Assembly: GCA_963728965.1 (NCBI GenBank)
Contig: CAVSMH010000001.1
Location: 124,001 to 188,000, forward strand
Source: DASQZT01 sp963728965
GTDB taxonomy: Bacteria; Acidobacteriota; Terriglobia; Bryobacterales; Bryobacteraceae
Length of the DNA stretch: 64,000 nucleotides
Direction of reading: 5' to 3'
The notes below the pieces were generated by a model. It saw only the letters and a list, made by a program, of their open reading frames with translations. It searched no databases and had not been told where the DNA came from. Position numbers and translations under genes: made by a program. Positions 25,801 through 34,362 of the stretch are shown here, piece after piece (within the stretch, counting starts at the first letter, position 1; every line of letters starts with the position of its first letter).

Positions 25801-26019
25801 CTGCCCATCGCCCTCGGACTCGGCGCCGGCGGCGAGGCGCGCCGTCCCCTGGGCCTGGCGGTGGTCGGCGGACTCGTCGTATCGCAGTTACTCACCCTGT
25901 ACATCACCCCGGTGATCTACATTTACCTGGAACGCGCCCGCGAGCTCACCGCCAGCATGCGCAAACGCCCCCGCCATCCGGCGGCCCCACTCACTCGCGA
26001 ACTCGCGCTGAAACCCTGA
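22897..26019 (+). CDS. RND-family efflux pump inner-membrane subunit (HAE1/MdtBC-like)
   Basis: The 1040 aa length is normal for RND pumps. The N-terminus is typical (MNITELFIRRPVMTTLVMSG). The proton-relay pair is in transmembrane helix 4 (GFVVDDAIVILENIVRHME). Two large periplasmic loops follow helices 1 and 7, and the second half mirrors the first (LIGIVKKNAIMMIDFALEA). It exports small hydrophobic or amphipathic compounds in exchange for protons. No periplasmic adaptor or outer membrane channel gene is adjacent, so partners must be encoded elsewhere. A lipoprotein gene precedes it and a wrecked MFS gene follows. Confidence 0.93.
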   Translation: MNITELFIRRPVMTTLVMSGIVVFGVAGYRSLPVSDLPNVDFPTIMVNAGLPGASPETMAASVATPLERQFSTIPGLDSMTSTSSRGSTSVTLQFSLDRGLDAAALDVQSAISGSLRRLPPGMPNPPTFRKVNPADAPILNLALSSPTLPLSAVDEYAENMISQRISMINGVAQVNVYGAQKYAVRAQLDPNLLAARGIGIDTVQSALERHNTNRPTGTLWGPRRAYTVQATGQLMTAAEYRPLIVTYRAGRPVRLAELGVVLDSVENNKVASWYNDARSITLVVQRQPGTNTVDVVDSIRRLLPSFREQLPPAVKLEVVYDRSESIRESVNDVKFTLVLTVALVVMVIFLFLRNVSATVIPSLALPLSIVGTFAAMSLAGYTLDNLSLMALTLSVGFVVDDAIVILENIVRHMEMGKKRMEAALEGAREIGFTIISMTLSLAAVFIPVLFMGGIMGRLFHEFAVTISVAILISGFVSLSLTPMLCSRFLTPPGEHPNRLYRASESVFQGMRRFYGWSLGGVLRHRFLTLIAAAGTLAATVYLYGLAPKGFIPNQDTGQLSGSTEAPQDISFDGMVARQQEVAAVLAADPDIEGFTSSIGQGGYSSASNAGRIFIRLKPRNQRRRSPEQIIDHLRPRLNAIPGMRTYLQNPPLIRIGGMMTRSLYQYTLQAPDIDLLYRTAADFEKRMRDLPGLTDVSSDLQIASPMVTLDIDRDRASALNVTADQVEDALYNAYGSRQVSMIYSSTDDYQVIMELLPQYQLDPDGLGLLYVTSTSGKLVALNSVARLRTGVGPLTVAHLGQLPAVTISFNLEPGVSLGEAVERVGELAREALPATVRTSFQGVAAAFQSSMGGMSVLLVMAVLVIYMVLGILYESFVHPLTILSGLPSAGLGALATLLIFHDELNLYSFVGIIMLIGIVKKNAIMMIDFALEAQRTRHAHYADAIHEACLVRFRPIMMTTMAALMGTLPIALGLGAGGEARRPLGLAVVGGLVVSQLLTLYITPVIYIYLERARELTASMRKRPRHPAAPLTRELALKP

Positions 26020-26077
26020 GCGGCCTGTTTCATACCCGCCTGCGAACTGTACGCAGGGCGCCTCTGTAATGAAATCG

Positions 26078-26421
26078 TCACACTGCGGCGGCCAGAACGA
26101 AGATACCCAATTCGGTCAAGGTGTGGTTGAGCAGGCCTTCGTGGGGAGTCAGGGCGGCGAGGACAAGCGGGGTGCTGACGGTGTTTCCGTAGTAGGCAAA
26201 ATCCATCACGAACCAGGTGGCGCTGGCACCGACCAGGTACTGCGCCCAGCGGCGATTGGCGACCAGTTGGTGAAAACCGCCCCAAAACGAAGCCCGTGCG
26301 CGGGAACGGTTCGGCGCCGCCGCGCGGGAGGTTGGCACCGGCTCGCCGAAGATGCTGTGAGAGGCGCTTTCGAATTCTTCGTGCCGGCCCGCCGCGAGCA
26401 GAAAGCGCGGCGTCTCGTGGA
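26078..26421 (-). pseudogene. MFS transporter remnant, middle segment, inverted
   Basis: Reading the minus strand gives ETPRFLLAAGRHEEFES, then a linker, then ASFWGGFHQLVANRRWAQYL, ATWFVMDFAYYGNTVSTPLV and TLTELGIFVLAAAV, ending in a stop. This is the middle part (central loop and helices 7-8) of a PHS/sugar-type MFS transporter. In an intact protein the next residues would be the loop leading to MDRLGRK, which is found on the opposite strand starting at 26424. The segment therefore appears inverted relative to the C-terminal part. The N-terminal third of the transporter is missing. Confidence 0.65.
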
Positions 26422-26423
26422 CC

Positions 26424-26834
26424 ATGGACCGCCTGGGCCGCAAGCGAATCCAGGCCGTCGGATTCGCCGTGATGGGCGCCGCCTTTGCGGCCATGGCGCT
26501 CATCCCCAACATCCAGAGCGTCGTCACACCCTTTCTGATCATCTACGGGCTGAGCTATTTCTTCACCGAATTCGGCCCCAACGCCACTACCTTCGTGTAT
26601 TCCGCCACAATCTTCCCCTTGACGGGCCGCACCACCGGCCATGGCATTGCCGCCGCCACCGGTAAATTAGGCGCTTTCGCCGGCGTCTTCCTCTTTCCCC
26701 TGCTGTTGCACTGGCGCGGCCTGCCCGCGGCGGAATCGGCGGCCGCCGTGATCAGTATCCTGGGAATGGTCGTCACCCTCGGCATGCTGCCCGAAACCAA
26801 GGGCAAGAGCTTTGAAGAGCCCACCGAAAACTGA
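26424..26834 (+). pseudogene. MFS transporter remnant, C-terminal segment
   Basis: This segment encodes 136 aa beginning MDRLGRKRIQAVGFAVMGAA, the conserved cytoplasmic loop 8-9 motif of the MFS. It continues with helices 9-12 (SYFFTEFGPNATTFVYSATI) and ends PETKGKSFEEP, the typical C-terminal motif of sugar/phosphate MFS carriers. It lacks the first eight helices, and the preceding DNA carries helices 7-8 on the opposite strand. It cannot form a working transporter alone. No promoter or Shine-Dalgarno is evident. Confidence 0.7.
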
Positions 26835-26942
26835 TCGCCAGGCTGCTCCCGCGAGTTTTCTTACCCGGTAACGCCGCGACTGGTGCGTGCACCATCCTCC
26901 CCATCCGGTTTCGGGCCGGCGGAATTCCCGCAGCCTCAAAAT

Positions 26943-29900
26943 CTAAAACGTGATGCGCGCGTTCAACTGCAGTTTGCGCGCCTGGTTGGCCTGTGAAGTC
27001 AACGTGCCGAAGCTGGCCTGGTCCGGGTTCAAGGCAGGCGTTCCGAAGCAGACCACGTTGAACACGTTGAATGCGTCGCCCTGGATCGCAAGCCGAATAT
27101 TCTCGTGGATCGCAAACTCGCGGCGCACGCTGAGGTCAGCCGAGTACGTGTAGGGCGCGTTGAGGCCGTACACTCCGGTTCGCGGCAAGTTGCCCCAGGT
27201 GTAAGCCGCGGGCGCAACGAATGCCCTCCGATCCAGGTACGCGGTTGGCGAGGAGCCGGTGACATTGCCGTCCCCATAGTTCCCGTTGATGCGGACGCTT
27301 CCGCTGAACGCCGGGTTGTAATTGGGGATGCAGGTGCCCAGAATCCCCCCGCTGTTGCAGGCCGAGCCGGTGAGCGCCAGCGGAGAGCCGCTGGCGAACG
27401 TCACGATCCCTGAGATCGTCCAGCCGCCAACCACCGAGCGCAGCACGGCGCTTCCCGGATTCAGGTGGCGCCCTGCGCCGAACGGCAATTGGTATGCCCA
27501 CGTGCCCTGGAACACGTGCCTGTGATCGATGACGCCGCGCGATTTTTCCAGCGAATAGTCGAACGGGTTCCGGGCGGTGTTCAGCAGGTTATCCATCTGC
27601 TTGCTGAACGTGTACCCTGCCGTAAACGTGAGGCCATTGGTGTAGCGGCGGTTGAGCGTTGTCTGGAGCCCCTGGTAGTTCGACTGGCCGACATCGAACC
27701 ATGGAGCGCTGATGGTGCCGTATTGCGGGTAAGGGCGAAGCATCTGGCCAATCGTCCCCACGAAGTTCGGAAACGGCAAGCCGATTTCCGGAAACATGGC
27801 TCGCGCCGTGTCAATGTTGGCGGAGTTGGCCGTTGCCGTCAGCAGCGGACCCAGCGCCAGATATTTCAACGGCACGGCGTTGATCGGCGAGCCGCCGCCG
27901 TTGCCCGGCCCCGCCAGGTACTTCCCCAGGCTGGCGCTGTAAGCCACACCCAGGGTCAGGTTCGGTGTGATCGAGCGTTGAATGCCGAAATTCCAGTTCT
28001 CGTAGTACGGCGGCTTGGCGCCGATTTCGGGGCTGCCATCGACCGGATTCTGCACGCCCGTGGGATTCGTTGTGATGTAGCCCGTCCCGTAAGTCGGATC
28101 GATAAACGGCGGCGCCTGGGCGATCGGCGGCACGCCATTGTCCCAGTAGTATGCCGGTGCGTTGTTGCCCGGGCTCGTCGCGCTGTTGGTCGCGTTGAAG
28201 CCGAGCTGACTCAGGCCCTGGCGCGAGTTGTTCCGCCCGCCAACGCCGCCGACGTGCACGTACATGATGGCAAAGCCCGCCCGCAGGACGGTCTTATCAT
28301 TGAGCCGGTACGCCGCGCCCAGGCGCGGACCGAAATTCTTGTAGTGTGTTTCGACCGGCGTCCCGCAGTTGCATCGGTTTGTGCCATTGCCGGCAAAGTT
28401 CAGCGCCCCCAGGTGCCCTCCGGCGGCCGCGTTTGGCAAGTTGGGATCGAAGAACGACATGAAGTCGTTCACTTCCGTGAACGGACCCATGAGGTCCCAG
28501 CGAAGGCCCAGATTGAGTGTCAGCCGCGTGCTCACCTTCCAGTCGTCCTGCACGTAGGCGGCGTACCCTTTGTAACGGCCGCCGGTCTCTGCGATCGCGT
28601 TCTGGCTGACGCCGCTGCTGTTGAGCGCGCCGAGCAGGTAGGTGGCATACGCATTGCCGGTGGTCGTTACCAGCGATCCCCCGGCATTGTAGCCCTGGGT
28701 CTGGGCGCTGTTGAAGTTGAAGGTGGCGGTCAGCGCGAAATTCTCGTTGTCCTGGAGCGACTGCCACTGGAAACCAAACACCAGGTTATGCCGGCCTTTC
28801 ACCCACATCAGGTTGTCCTGCATGGTGAACGTATTGGCGGCTTCGTTGAAGAAGTGGGCGTTGGTCCCCTGCCAGCCGCCCGGCGAATTCGTGCCGGTGA
28901 AGTTCATGTCCGGGAAGGTCAACTGGACCACGCTCGGAGGCAGGCCCTTCAGCCCCGCCTTTTGCGGATACGCCCCCGCGATGGTGGGGTTCTGAAGGGG
29001 AATCCAGATGCGGTTAAAGGAATAACTGAACTGGTTCAATAGCGTCGGCTTGATCGTGAAGGTGTCGTGAAACTGCACCATTTTGACCGCTTCCTGCACG
29101 ATGCGCCCCTGGGTGTAAGGTTCCGGCAGAACACCCGCCGCCGCCGACTGGTTGAGGCTGCCGGTGAAATTCGTGGCGTAGTTGCCTCCGGCGAAGAACC
29201 CGTACAGCCGATGCCGGTCCGAGAGGTTGGCGTCCACCTTGCCAACCGTCGTCCACGTGTTCAGCACGATCGGCAGGTCGGGCAGGTAGTTGTTCACAAT
29301 GTTCGAGTTGGTGGGAGCGGGCAGATAGGACTGAAACGACTGCGAGACCGGAGACAGGCGCGCGCTGGGAATGATGTTTCCGGCGAACGGCGTCCTCGTG
29401 CAGATCGAACCGGCGCACGTCTGGCTTGCCGGATCGTATATGGTTTGCGAGGCCGGAAGCTCGCTGAAATCGCCGGTCCGCTCGCGCACCGTCGGGATCG
29501 ATTGCAGAGTCGGGTTCAACAATCCCGAGTTGTACTTGTACCGGTCGTAGTTTGCGAAAAAGAACAGCTTGTTCTTCTTGATCGGGCCGCCCACGAGTCC
29601 GCCGAATTCGTTCTGGTGATCGATGGCTCTCGCTTTCGGAAAGAACCCTCGCGCGTCCAGGGCTGTGTTGCGGAAGTATTCGAATCCCGCGCCATGGAAC
29701 GAGTTGGTTCCCGATTTCAAGACATAGTTCTCCACGCCTTGCCCTTCATACTGGGCCTTGGCGCCATTGGTCTCCACCTGAAACTGGTCCACCGCGTCCA
29801 CCGAAACCGCAAACGCCAGATAACGGGTATCACCCTGCGTTCCGGCGCTGGTAAGAGGCATCCCTTCCAGGTAGACCTCGTTGTGGTACGTCTGGCCTCC

Positions 29901-30443
29901 GTTGAACGAGGCAAACGTGGGGCCGGCGGCCTGCGTGACGGCGCTGTTGACGCCGGGCACCAGCGCGATGAATTGTGTGGGATCCCTCGGCACTCCATTC
30001 ATGGCCAGGGGAAGCGCTGCATACAGCTTGTTCTCCATCGACGAACCAAGCGTTGCGTCGTCGGTGTGCAGCACCGGCGGAGCATCAGTCACCACAATCG
30101 ATTGGGTGGATGCGCCCAACTCCAATCGCAGGTTGAGTCCGATGGTTCCGAGGGCGACCACTTCCACGTGCTGCTGGGTAAGGGTTTGAAAGCCCTCCGT
30201 CTTCGCCGTAACGGTATATTCGCCGGGCTGAAGCGGAGCAAGCACGAAGAACCCGGAATCGGTCGTCTTGCGATTGGTTTGAACTCCCGTTGCCACGTTT
30301 GTCGCGGTAACTGAAGCGCCGGCCACAACGGCTCCGGACGGATCAGTGATCGTGCCTTGAATTGTTCCGCTGCCACCCACTTGCGCAGTAGCAGGCGCGA
30401 CTGTCAGAAGCACTGCCCACAAGCAACCAAACAACGCTCGCAT
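26943..30443 (-). CDS. Oar-like TonB-dependent receptor with carboxypeptidase-regulatory-like N-terminal domain
   Basis: The protein has 1166 aa from ATG 30443, chosen because GGAGGAG lies 4 nt upstream; the earlier ATG at 30455 contains that site. A signal peptide is followed by a CarboxypepD_reg domain (about 25-105: GTIQGTITDPSGAVVAGASV), a plug domain (about 110-240) and a large outer-membrane beta-barrel that ends in RKLQLNARITF, with the expected terminal aromatic residue. Such Oar-type proteins import or assemble unknown substrates using the TonB system; SusC-like roles are proposed. No SusD partner is present. It is monocistronic, flanked by a decayed MFS gene downstream and a gene-poor stretch upstream. 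Confidence 0.92.
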   Translation of the reverse strand: MRALFGCLWAVLLTVAPATAQVGGSGTIQGTITDPSGAVVAGASVTATNVATGVQTNRKTTDSGFFVLAPLQPGEYTVTAKTEGFQTLTQQHVEVVALGTIGLNLRLELGASTQSIVVTDAPPVLHTDDATLGSSMENKLYAALPLAMNGVPRDPTQFIALVPGVNSAVTQAAGPTFASFNGGQTYHNEVYLEGMPLTSAGTQGDTRYLAFAVSVDAVDQFQVETNGAKAQYEGQGVENYVLKSGTNSFHGAGFEYFRNTALDARGFFPKARAIDHQNEFGGLVGGPIKKNKLFFFANYDRYKYNSGLLNPTLQSIPTVRERTGDFSELPASQTIYDPASQTCAGSICTRTPFAGNIIPSARLSPVSQSFQSYLPAPTNSNIVNNYLPDLPIVLNTWTTVGKVDANLSDRHRLYGFFAGGNYATNFTGSLNQSAAAGVLPEPYTQGRIVQEAVKMVQFHDTFTIKPTLLNQFSYSFNRIWIPLQNPTIAGAYPQKAGLKGLPPSVVQLTFPDMNFTGTNSPGGWQGTNAHFFNEAANTFTMQDNLMWVKGRHNLVFGFQWQSLQDNENFALTATFNFNSAQTQGYNAGGSLVTTTGNAYATYLLGALNSSGVSQNAIAETGGRYKGYAAYVQDDWKVSTRLTLNLGLRWDLMGPFTEVNDFMSFFDPNLPNAAAGGHLGALNFAGNGTNRCNCGTPVETHYKNFGPRLGAAYRLNDKTVLRAGFAIMYVHVGGVGGRNNSRQGLSQLGFNATNSATSPGNNAPAYYWDNGVPPIAQAPPFIDPTYGTGYITTNPTGVQNPVDGSPEIGAKPPYYENWNFGIQRSITPNLTLGVAYSASLGKYLAGPGNGGGSPINAVPLKYLALGPLLTATANSANIDTARAMFPEIGLPFPNFVGTIGQMLRPYPQYGTISAPWFDVGQSNYQGLQTTLNRRYTNGLTFTAGYTFSKQMDNLLNTARNPFDYSLEKSRGVIDHRHVFQGTWAYQLPFGAGRHLNPGSAVLRSVVGGWTISGIVTFASGSPLALTGSACNSGGILGTCIPNYNPAFSGSVRINGNYGDGNVTGSSPTAYLDRRAFVAPAAYTWGNLPRTGVYGLNAPYTYSADLSVRREFAIHENIRLAIQGDAFNVFNVVCFGTPALNPDQASFGTLTSQANQARKLQLNARITF

Positions 30444-30603
30444 GGACTCCTCCACAGAATCTGGTCGACCACGCCTTGTTCACGCCGGCCGCAGGGCTCG
30501 CGAAGGCGCCCAAGGCGCCCAATGGCGAAGCGAGTACCGCCGGCAAATCAGCTTACATCTACGGGATCGTCCCGCGGCGCAAATTATACCAATAGGAGGC
30601 TCT

Positions 30604-30960
30604 ATGAAGTTACAGGCAGGAGCAGGCAGAGCAGGCAGCCACCAGACGCCCGAGGGCAGCGGCCGCTGCTACCCCTATCCCACTGGTTGCGCGAACGGCT
30701 ATCGCCAGCCACGTGTCGGCGGTACTTTCCGCGACATCGAGGAGAATGCGCCCCCTTGTGCTCCGGCCAACCGGAGGTCGATAATTGAGCCGTAGCTCCG
30801 TATAGGCAACTCAGAGGCGCGGTCGCTAATAACAGAAGTTCTCCAAGGCCTCCCCATCGGCAAATACACAGCCATCGAAGGATCTTGCACACCTTTATCT
30901 TCTGTCGGCCCGAATTGGGATGCGGCGGGCACTCTGCTTGAAGTGCGCCACCAGCTGTGA
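30604..30960 (+). other. Small open frame with strong RBS, interrupted by TAG; unknown, possibly a broken gene
   Basis: AGGAGG (30594-30599) lies 4 nt before ATG 30604. The frame encodes 63 aa with three cysteines (GRCYPYPTGCANGYRQP and later NAPPCAPANRR) and ends in TAG at 30793. The same frame stays open for another 54 codons (for example SLITEVLQGLPIGKYTAIEG) to TGA at 30958. Either a 63-aa peptide is made, or this is a gene broken by a nonsense mutation. No family is recognised. The rest of the 30444-31043 interval holds nothing else convincing. Confidence 0.3.
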
Positions 30961-31043
30961 CAGAGCAGAATCACCATTTGTGACGGCCGTCGAGATACTG
31001 GCTTAATCGGCCCCGGCGTGGTTGATGGCCACATCGTCTACTC

Positions 31044-31355
31044 TTCCAGCCCATGTCAGCCGATGATGTCGCCAGTGCAATAGGCAGAATCGCAATGAGC
31101 TCACCGCTGAATGCCACCTTGGAAATCGCGGGTCCCGAGCAGTTTCGTCTGGATGAAGTCGTCCGCTGGGACCTGGCTGCGCGCAAGGATCCACACGAGG
31201 TAATCTCCGACCCGCACGCGCGCTACTACGGTATCGAGGTGAGCTAGAGGACACTGGTCCCTAACGATGACGCGCGACTCGGCGAGACGCGCTTCGAAGA
31301 CTGGCTCAACCAATCTACGAAACAAGCCCCAAAGACGGCGCGGCAGAGGGCATAA
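31044..31355 (+). pseudogene. C-terminal fragment of an NmrA-like/SDR NAD(P)-dependent oxidoreductase, with in-frame TAG
   Basis: From 31044 the frame reads FQPMSADDVASAIGRIAM, then LEIAGPEQFRLDEVVRWDLA and DPHARYYGIEVS, then a TAG at 31245. It continues RTLVPNDDARLGETRFEDWL to TAA at 31353. This is the recognisable end of an atypical SDR (NmrA-like sugar epimerase/reductase) family, in which the FEDWL segment is the usual C-terminus. The Rossmann half is absent and a stop interrupts the remainder. It is a remnant. Confidence 0.65.
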
Positions 31356-31978
31356 GTGCGGCGACGGCGAACAATTATGACGATCTCACGACCCAGTTGT
31401 GTTTCGAATGCGCGGAGGCCGAATTCGAAGGTACCACCCTTCGAGAAGGTGCCGTCTGCATGAGTAATCACCGTACCCACGTTGGCACGGACCTCGGCCG
31501 TTTCGGTAGCGCTAGGCGCGCTGCGGTTCGGCGCCACACCGATCAGTCCCAGCTGAAGCGCCGGAAACTGCAGGTGAAGGGTGATGTCCACCGCGGGGGT
31601 GCCGTTGTAGACGAAGGTCCGAGTCCACAGCGATTGCGCCACCAGTTGTCCAACGACGTCCTGTCCCGGCGCGCCGGGATTGCCGAAGAGCAACTGGCTT
31701 ACGCCGACTCCGCCGTTGCCGTCCGATTCCGCAAGTGAGGATGCAAATGCCCCCGAAATGTTGGTTGAGCGGCCGGAGGCGTTCACGCCCTTGGCGGCAA
31801 TGTGGAGAAGCTCCGCACTCTGTTTCGGATCGGGCACTGTCCCAAGTAAAGGGTTCGAGTGCTGAAACACCGTGCCGCCCGGCAGGATGGCCTCGCTCAC
31901 ATTGGCGGAGAGGTCGATCGGGCTGCCAACCACGCCGAACTGTAGAGTGCTGGCGCATAACATTCCACTGGATAACAC
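31244..31978 (-). CDS. Probable truncated secreted protein of unknown function
   Basis: The frame encodes 244 aa. Residues 1 to about 195 look like a genuine extracellular beta-rich protein (TLQFGVVGSPIDLSANVSEA, TRTFVYNGTPAVDITLHLQF, GTFSKGGTFEFGLRAFETQL), similar in style to acidobacterial PEP-CTERM-type exoproteins. The last 45 or so residues lie antisense to the SDR remnant and look unlike the rest (Arg-rich, CRAVFGACFVDWL). The original C-terminus has therefore probably been lost to rearrangement. The signal peptide is also incomplete. Treat it as a probable pseudogene. No function is assigned. Confidence 0.4.
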   Translation of the reverse strand: MLSSGMLCASTLQFGVVGSPIDLSANVSEAILPGGTVFQHSNPLLGTVPDPKQSAELLHIAAKGVNASGRSTNISGAFASSLAESDGNGGVGVSQLLFGNPGAPGQDVVGQLVAQSLWTRTFVYNGTPAVDITLHLQFPALQLGLIGVAPNRSAPSATETAEVRANVGTVITHADGTFSKGGTFEFGLRAFETQLGREIVIIVRRRRTYALCRAVFGACFVDWLSQSSKRVSPSRASSLGTSVL

Positions 31979-32027
31979 TGCAACGAGAGCCGCTGTTTCT
32001 TTTGCTCCGTTCCGTGGCCCGGAATGT

Positions 32028-32053
32028 CATGGCCCGTACGGTGACGGGCCATG
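32028..32053 (-). terminator. Perfect 10-bp stem-loop downstream of the kinase gene
   Basis: CATGGCCCGT and ACGGGCCATG pair perfectly around a 6-nt loop, 50 bp beyond the kinase stop. There is no T-run on either side, so it may be a non-canonical terminator or an mRNA 3'-end stabiliser. Confidence 0.4.
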
Positions 32054-32103
32054 TGCGGAACTGCTGGCTGCGGGTTTACCGGGAAGAACGAGCAAGCGGG
32101 GGC

Positions 32104-34362
32104 TCACAGTGCATTCAACGCCTTTTCCAACCCGTCAACCCGCTGCCGGAAGCCGAGCACCACCGGGCTCGCCGAATCGCCCGCCATCAGGGCGTCGCGG
32201 ATCGCCTTCGCCTCCCGAACGGCGGGACGAGCGAGGTCGGCTCGGCCGGTCGCGAGATAGTGCTCAGCCAGGCGCGCGTAGGCCCGGCCGAGGGTGATGT
32301 TCAGCGGAAAGCTCTGCGGATCTTCGTGGCGGTCCAGAATCAGCTGGTCGATGCGCGACAAGACGGCCTGGAGGTCCTGGTCGGAAAGTGCCCCTCGAAC
32401 CACGGGGAAGAGAACATCGCGATCGGTGAACGCGGTTAGCGGCTCGGCGCAGAACTGTGCGATCCGCAATTCGTCCACCTGCCACTCGTGCGCCACGGAG
32501 CACCAGCGGCGAGCGTCGTCCAGCCGATTCAGCCGGCGGAGGGACCATACCAGATTGGCGACACCGAGATTGCGGGTCTGCGTCAGGCCGCGGGCATGGC
32601 TGTTGCGGACGACTTCCATTAGCAGAGCGGGCGCCCCTTCGGCGCGGCCTTGTTCGATCGACTCGCGGGCGAGTGCGAGGCGCGCACTTTCCAGCCACAC
32701 CGTGCCATTGAGTTCGGCCTGCATGACCGGCGGCAAGGTGCGGAACTCATCGAGCGCCTCATGCGCGAGCCGATATCCGTCTTCTCGGGCCCCTCTCTGC
32801 CGCGCGAGGCGAAGTCCGCTGAGCTTCACCAGAAGGGCATTGCGGCGAGATGCGGGCGAGGGCTGAACGCGCAACCACCGGTCGGCGGCAGACTTTGAGC
32901 GTGTCAGGGTTGCTGCGGCCTCCGTAAATTCGCCTTTGTGCGCCAGGATCATGGCCAGCCGTCGCCACGCAATGCTGACTTCCCGCCAGCGGGGCGGCCC
33001 GGGCAGTGTCTGAAGTGAAACGGCGGCCCGCCGCAGAGAGCGCTCCGCGGCGGCCTGCTGCTGGTCGACGATGTTGGGGTCGGCACTGTCATCGTTGAGA
33101 AGTTCCTGGACAAGGGCATCGAGGCGCGCCGCGTTCGAGAGAGCCTCCTGGGCGCTCGCAGCCGCGCGGGCCTCGTTTTCCATAGCCTGACGCTCATGCG
33201 TGAGCGCGGACTGGTGCTGACGTCGAGCCTCGGCTGCCGCGATGGCCGCACGGCGCGAAGCACGGTCCGCCCGCCACCATCCGCCGGCCAATGAGAGCAC
33301 GAGGAGCACGGTGAGGGACGCCGCAGCCCAGTTCCTGCGGAGGAAGCGGCGCGCGACGTAGGCGGCCGTGGCTGGACGGGCGCGGAGCGGCAGCCCCTCG
33401 CGCAGCCGGCGCAGGTCCTCTAGGAGATCGGGCACAGATAAGTAGCGGTCGCCGGCGTGCTCCGCCATAGCGCGCCGGAGAATGTATCGCAAGTCCGAGC
33501 GCGCCGCCGAGGCAGGCAGCATTTCTTCGAGCAGCCGCCCCAGCGAATAAATGTCGCTGGGAACCGAGGGCCCGCCGCCGCGCTTCCGCTCCGGGCTGGC
33601 GTACTGCGGCGTCAGCATTAGCCGCGTCACTTCGCCGCGTATGTCGGCCTCGGCCGCGAGCAGTTCCGCGGCGCCGAAATCCAGTAACTTGGGGAAACCC
33701 TCGGAAGTAACGAGCACATTCCCCGGTTTGATATCTCCATGAACGATCAGGCGCGAGTGCAGATAGCTCACCGACTCACCGACAGACTGGAACAACTCCA
33801 GCCGTCGCGGGAGAGGAGGATTCATCCGTTCCAGATAGGTATGGAGCGGCTCGCCGCGGACAAACTCCATTACCAGGAACGAGCGGCCGCTGGAATCGGC
33901 GCCGCAATCCATCAGGCGGACGATATTGGGATGATCGAGCCCGGCCAGAATCTGGCGCTCCTTCACAAATTTTTCACGAAACTTTCCGGTATCGAATCCG
34001 GGGCGCAGGATCTTCACGGCGGCTTCGAGCCTGACGCCGTCTTCGAGGCACTCGGCCCGATACACCACGCCCAGGCCCCCCTCGCCGATGCGTTCAAGGA
34101 GCTTCCAGCGCGCCAGCGACGACCGCGGCAGGTCGGCGGCAAGGACCTCCGGCAAAGGGACATCGAGGAATGCCCCGGCGTGCTCATCGGCGGCCAGCAT
34201 CCGCCGCAGCTCGACTTCCAGTTGGCGTTCGCCGGCGCACTCGACCGCCAGGAAGGCCTCGCGCTCGTCCGGAGTCAGGCTGGCGGCGCCCCAAAAGAGC
34301 CTCTCGAGCTTTTCTATCGGTGAAGTGAATGAGGCGCCCGATTCAGGCGGTGAGGGAGTCAT
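32104..34362 (-). CDS. Membrane Ser/Thr protein kinase with C-terminal helical (TPR-like) region
   Basis: The protein has 752 aa. A short N-terminal helical region (1-80) precedes a PknB-like kinase domain (about 85-345): glycine loop GEGGLG at 93-98, catalytic Lys117 (AAVKIL), catalytic loop HGDIKPGN around 208-215 and DFG at 228-230. The loop has HGD where most such kinases have HRD, so it is a non-RD kinase. One transmembrane helix (about 363-382) is followed by a long alanine/arginine-rich helical region resembling TPR repeats, probably periplasmic. The start overlaps the sigma-factor gene by 20 bp. The sigma factor-kinase pair is a common acidobacterial/planctomycete arrangement, suggesting kinase control of the sigma output. 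Confidence 0.9.
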   Translation of the reverse strand: MTPSPPESGASFTSPIEKLERLFWGAASLTPDEREAFLAVECAGERQLEVELRRMLAADEHAGAFLDVPLPEVLAADLPRSSLARWKLLERIGEGGLGVVYRAECLEDGVRLEAAVKILRPGFDTGKFREKFVKERQILAGLDHPNIVRLMDCGADSSGRSFLVMEFVRGEPLHTYLERMNPPLPRRLELFQSVGESVSYLHSRLIVHGDIKPGNVLVTSEGFPKLLDFGAAELLAAEADIRGEVTRLMLTPQYASPERKRGGGPSVPSDIYSLGRLLEEMLPASAARSDLRYILRRAMAEHAGDRYLSVPDLLEDLRRLREGLPLRARPATAAYVARRFLRRNWAAASLTVLLVLSLAGGWWRADRASRRAAIAAAEARRQHQSALTHERQAMENEARAAASAQEALSNAARLDALVQELLNDDSADPNIVDQQQAAAERSLRRAAVSLQTLPGPPRWREVSIAWRRLAMILAHKGEFTEAAATLTRSKSAADRWLRVQPSPASRRNALLVKLSGLRLARQRGAREDGYRLAHEALDEFRTLPPVMQAELNGTVWLESARLALARESIEQGRAEGAPALLMEVVRNSHARGLTQTRNLGVANLVWSLRRLNRLDDARRWCSVAHEWQVDELRIAQFCAEPLTAFTDRDVLFPVVRGALSDQDLQAVLSRIDQLILDRHEDPQSFPLNITLGRAYARLAEHYLATGRADLARPAVREAKAIRDALMAGDSASPVVLGFRQRVDGLEKALNAL

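Noticed and set aside
26883..26905. Palindrome TGGTGCGTGCACCA as a terminator for the TonB receptor or MFS remnant
   Set aside because: The arms are separated by only 2 nt, so a hairpin cannot form well, and there is no T-run.
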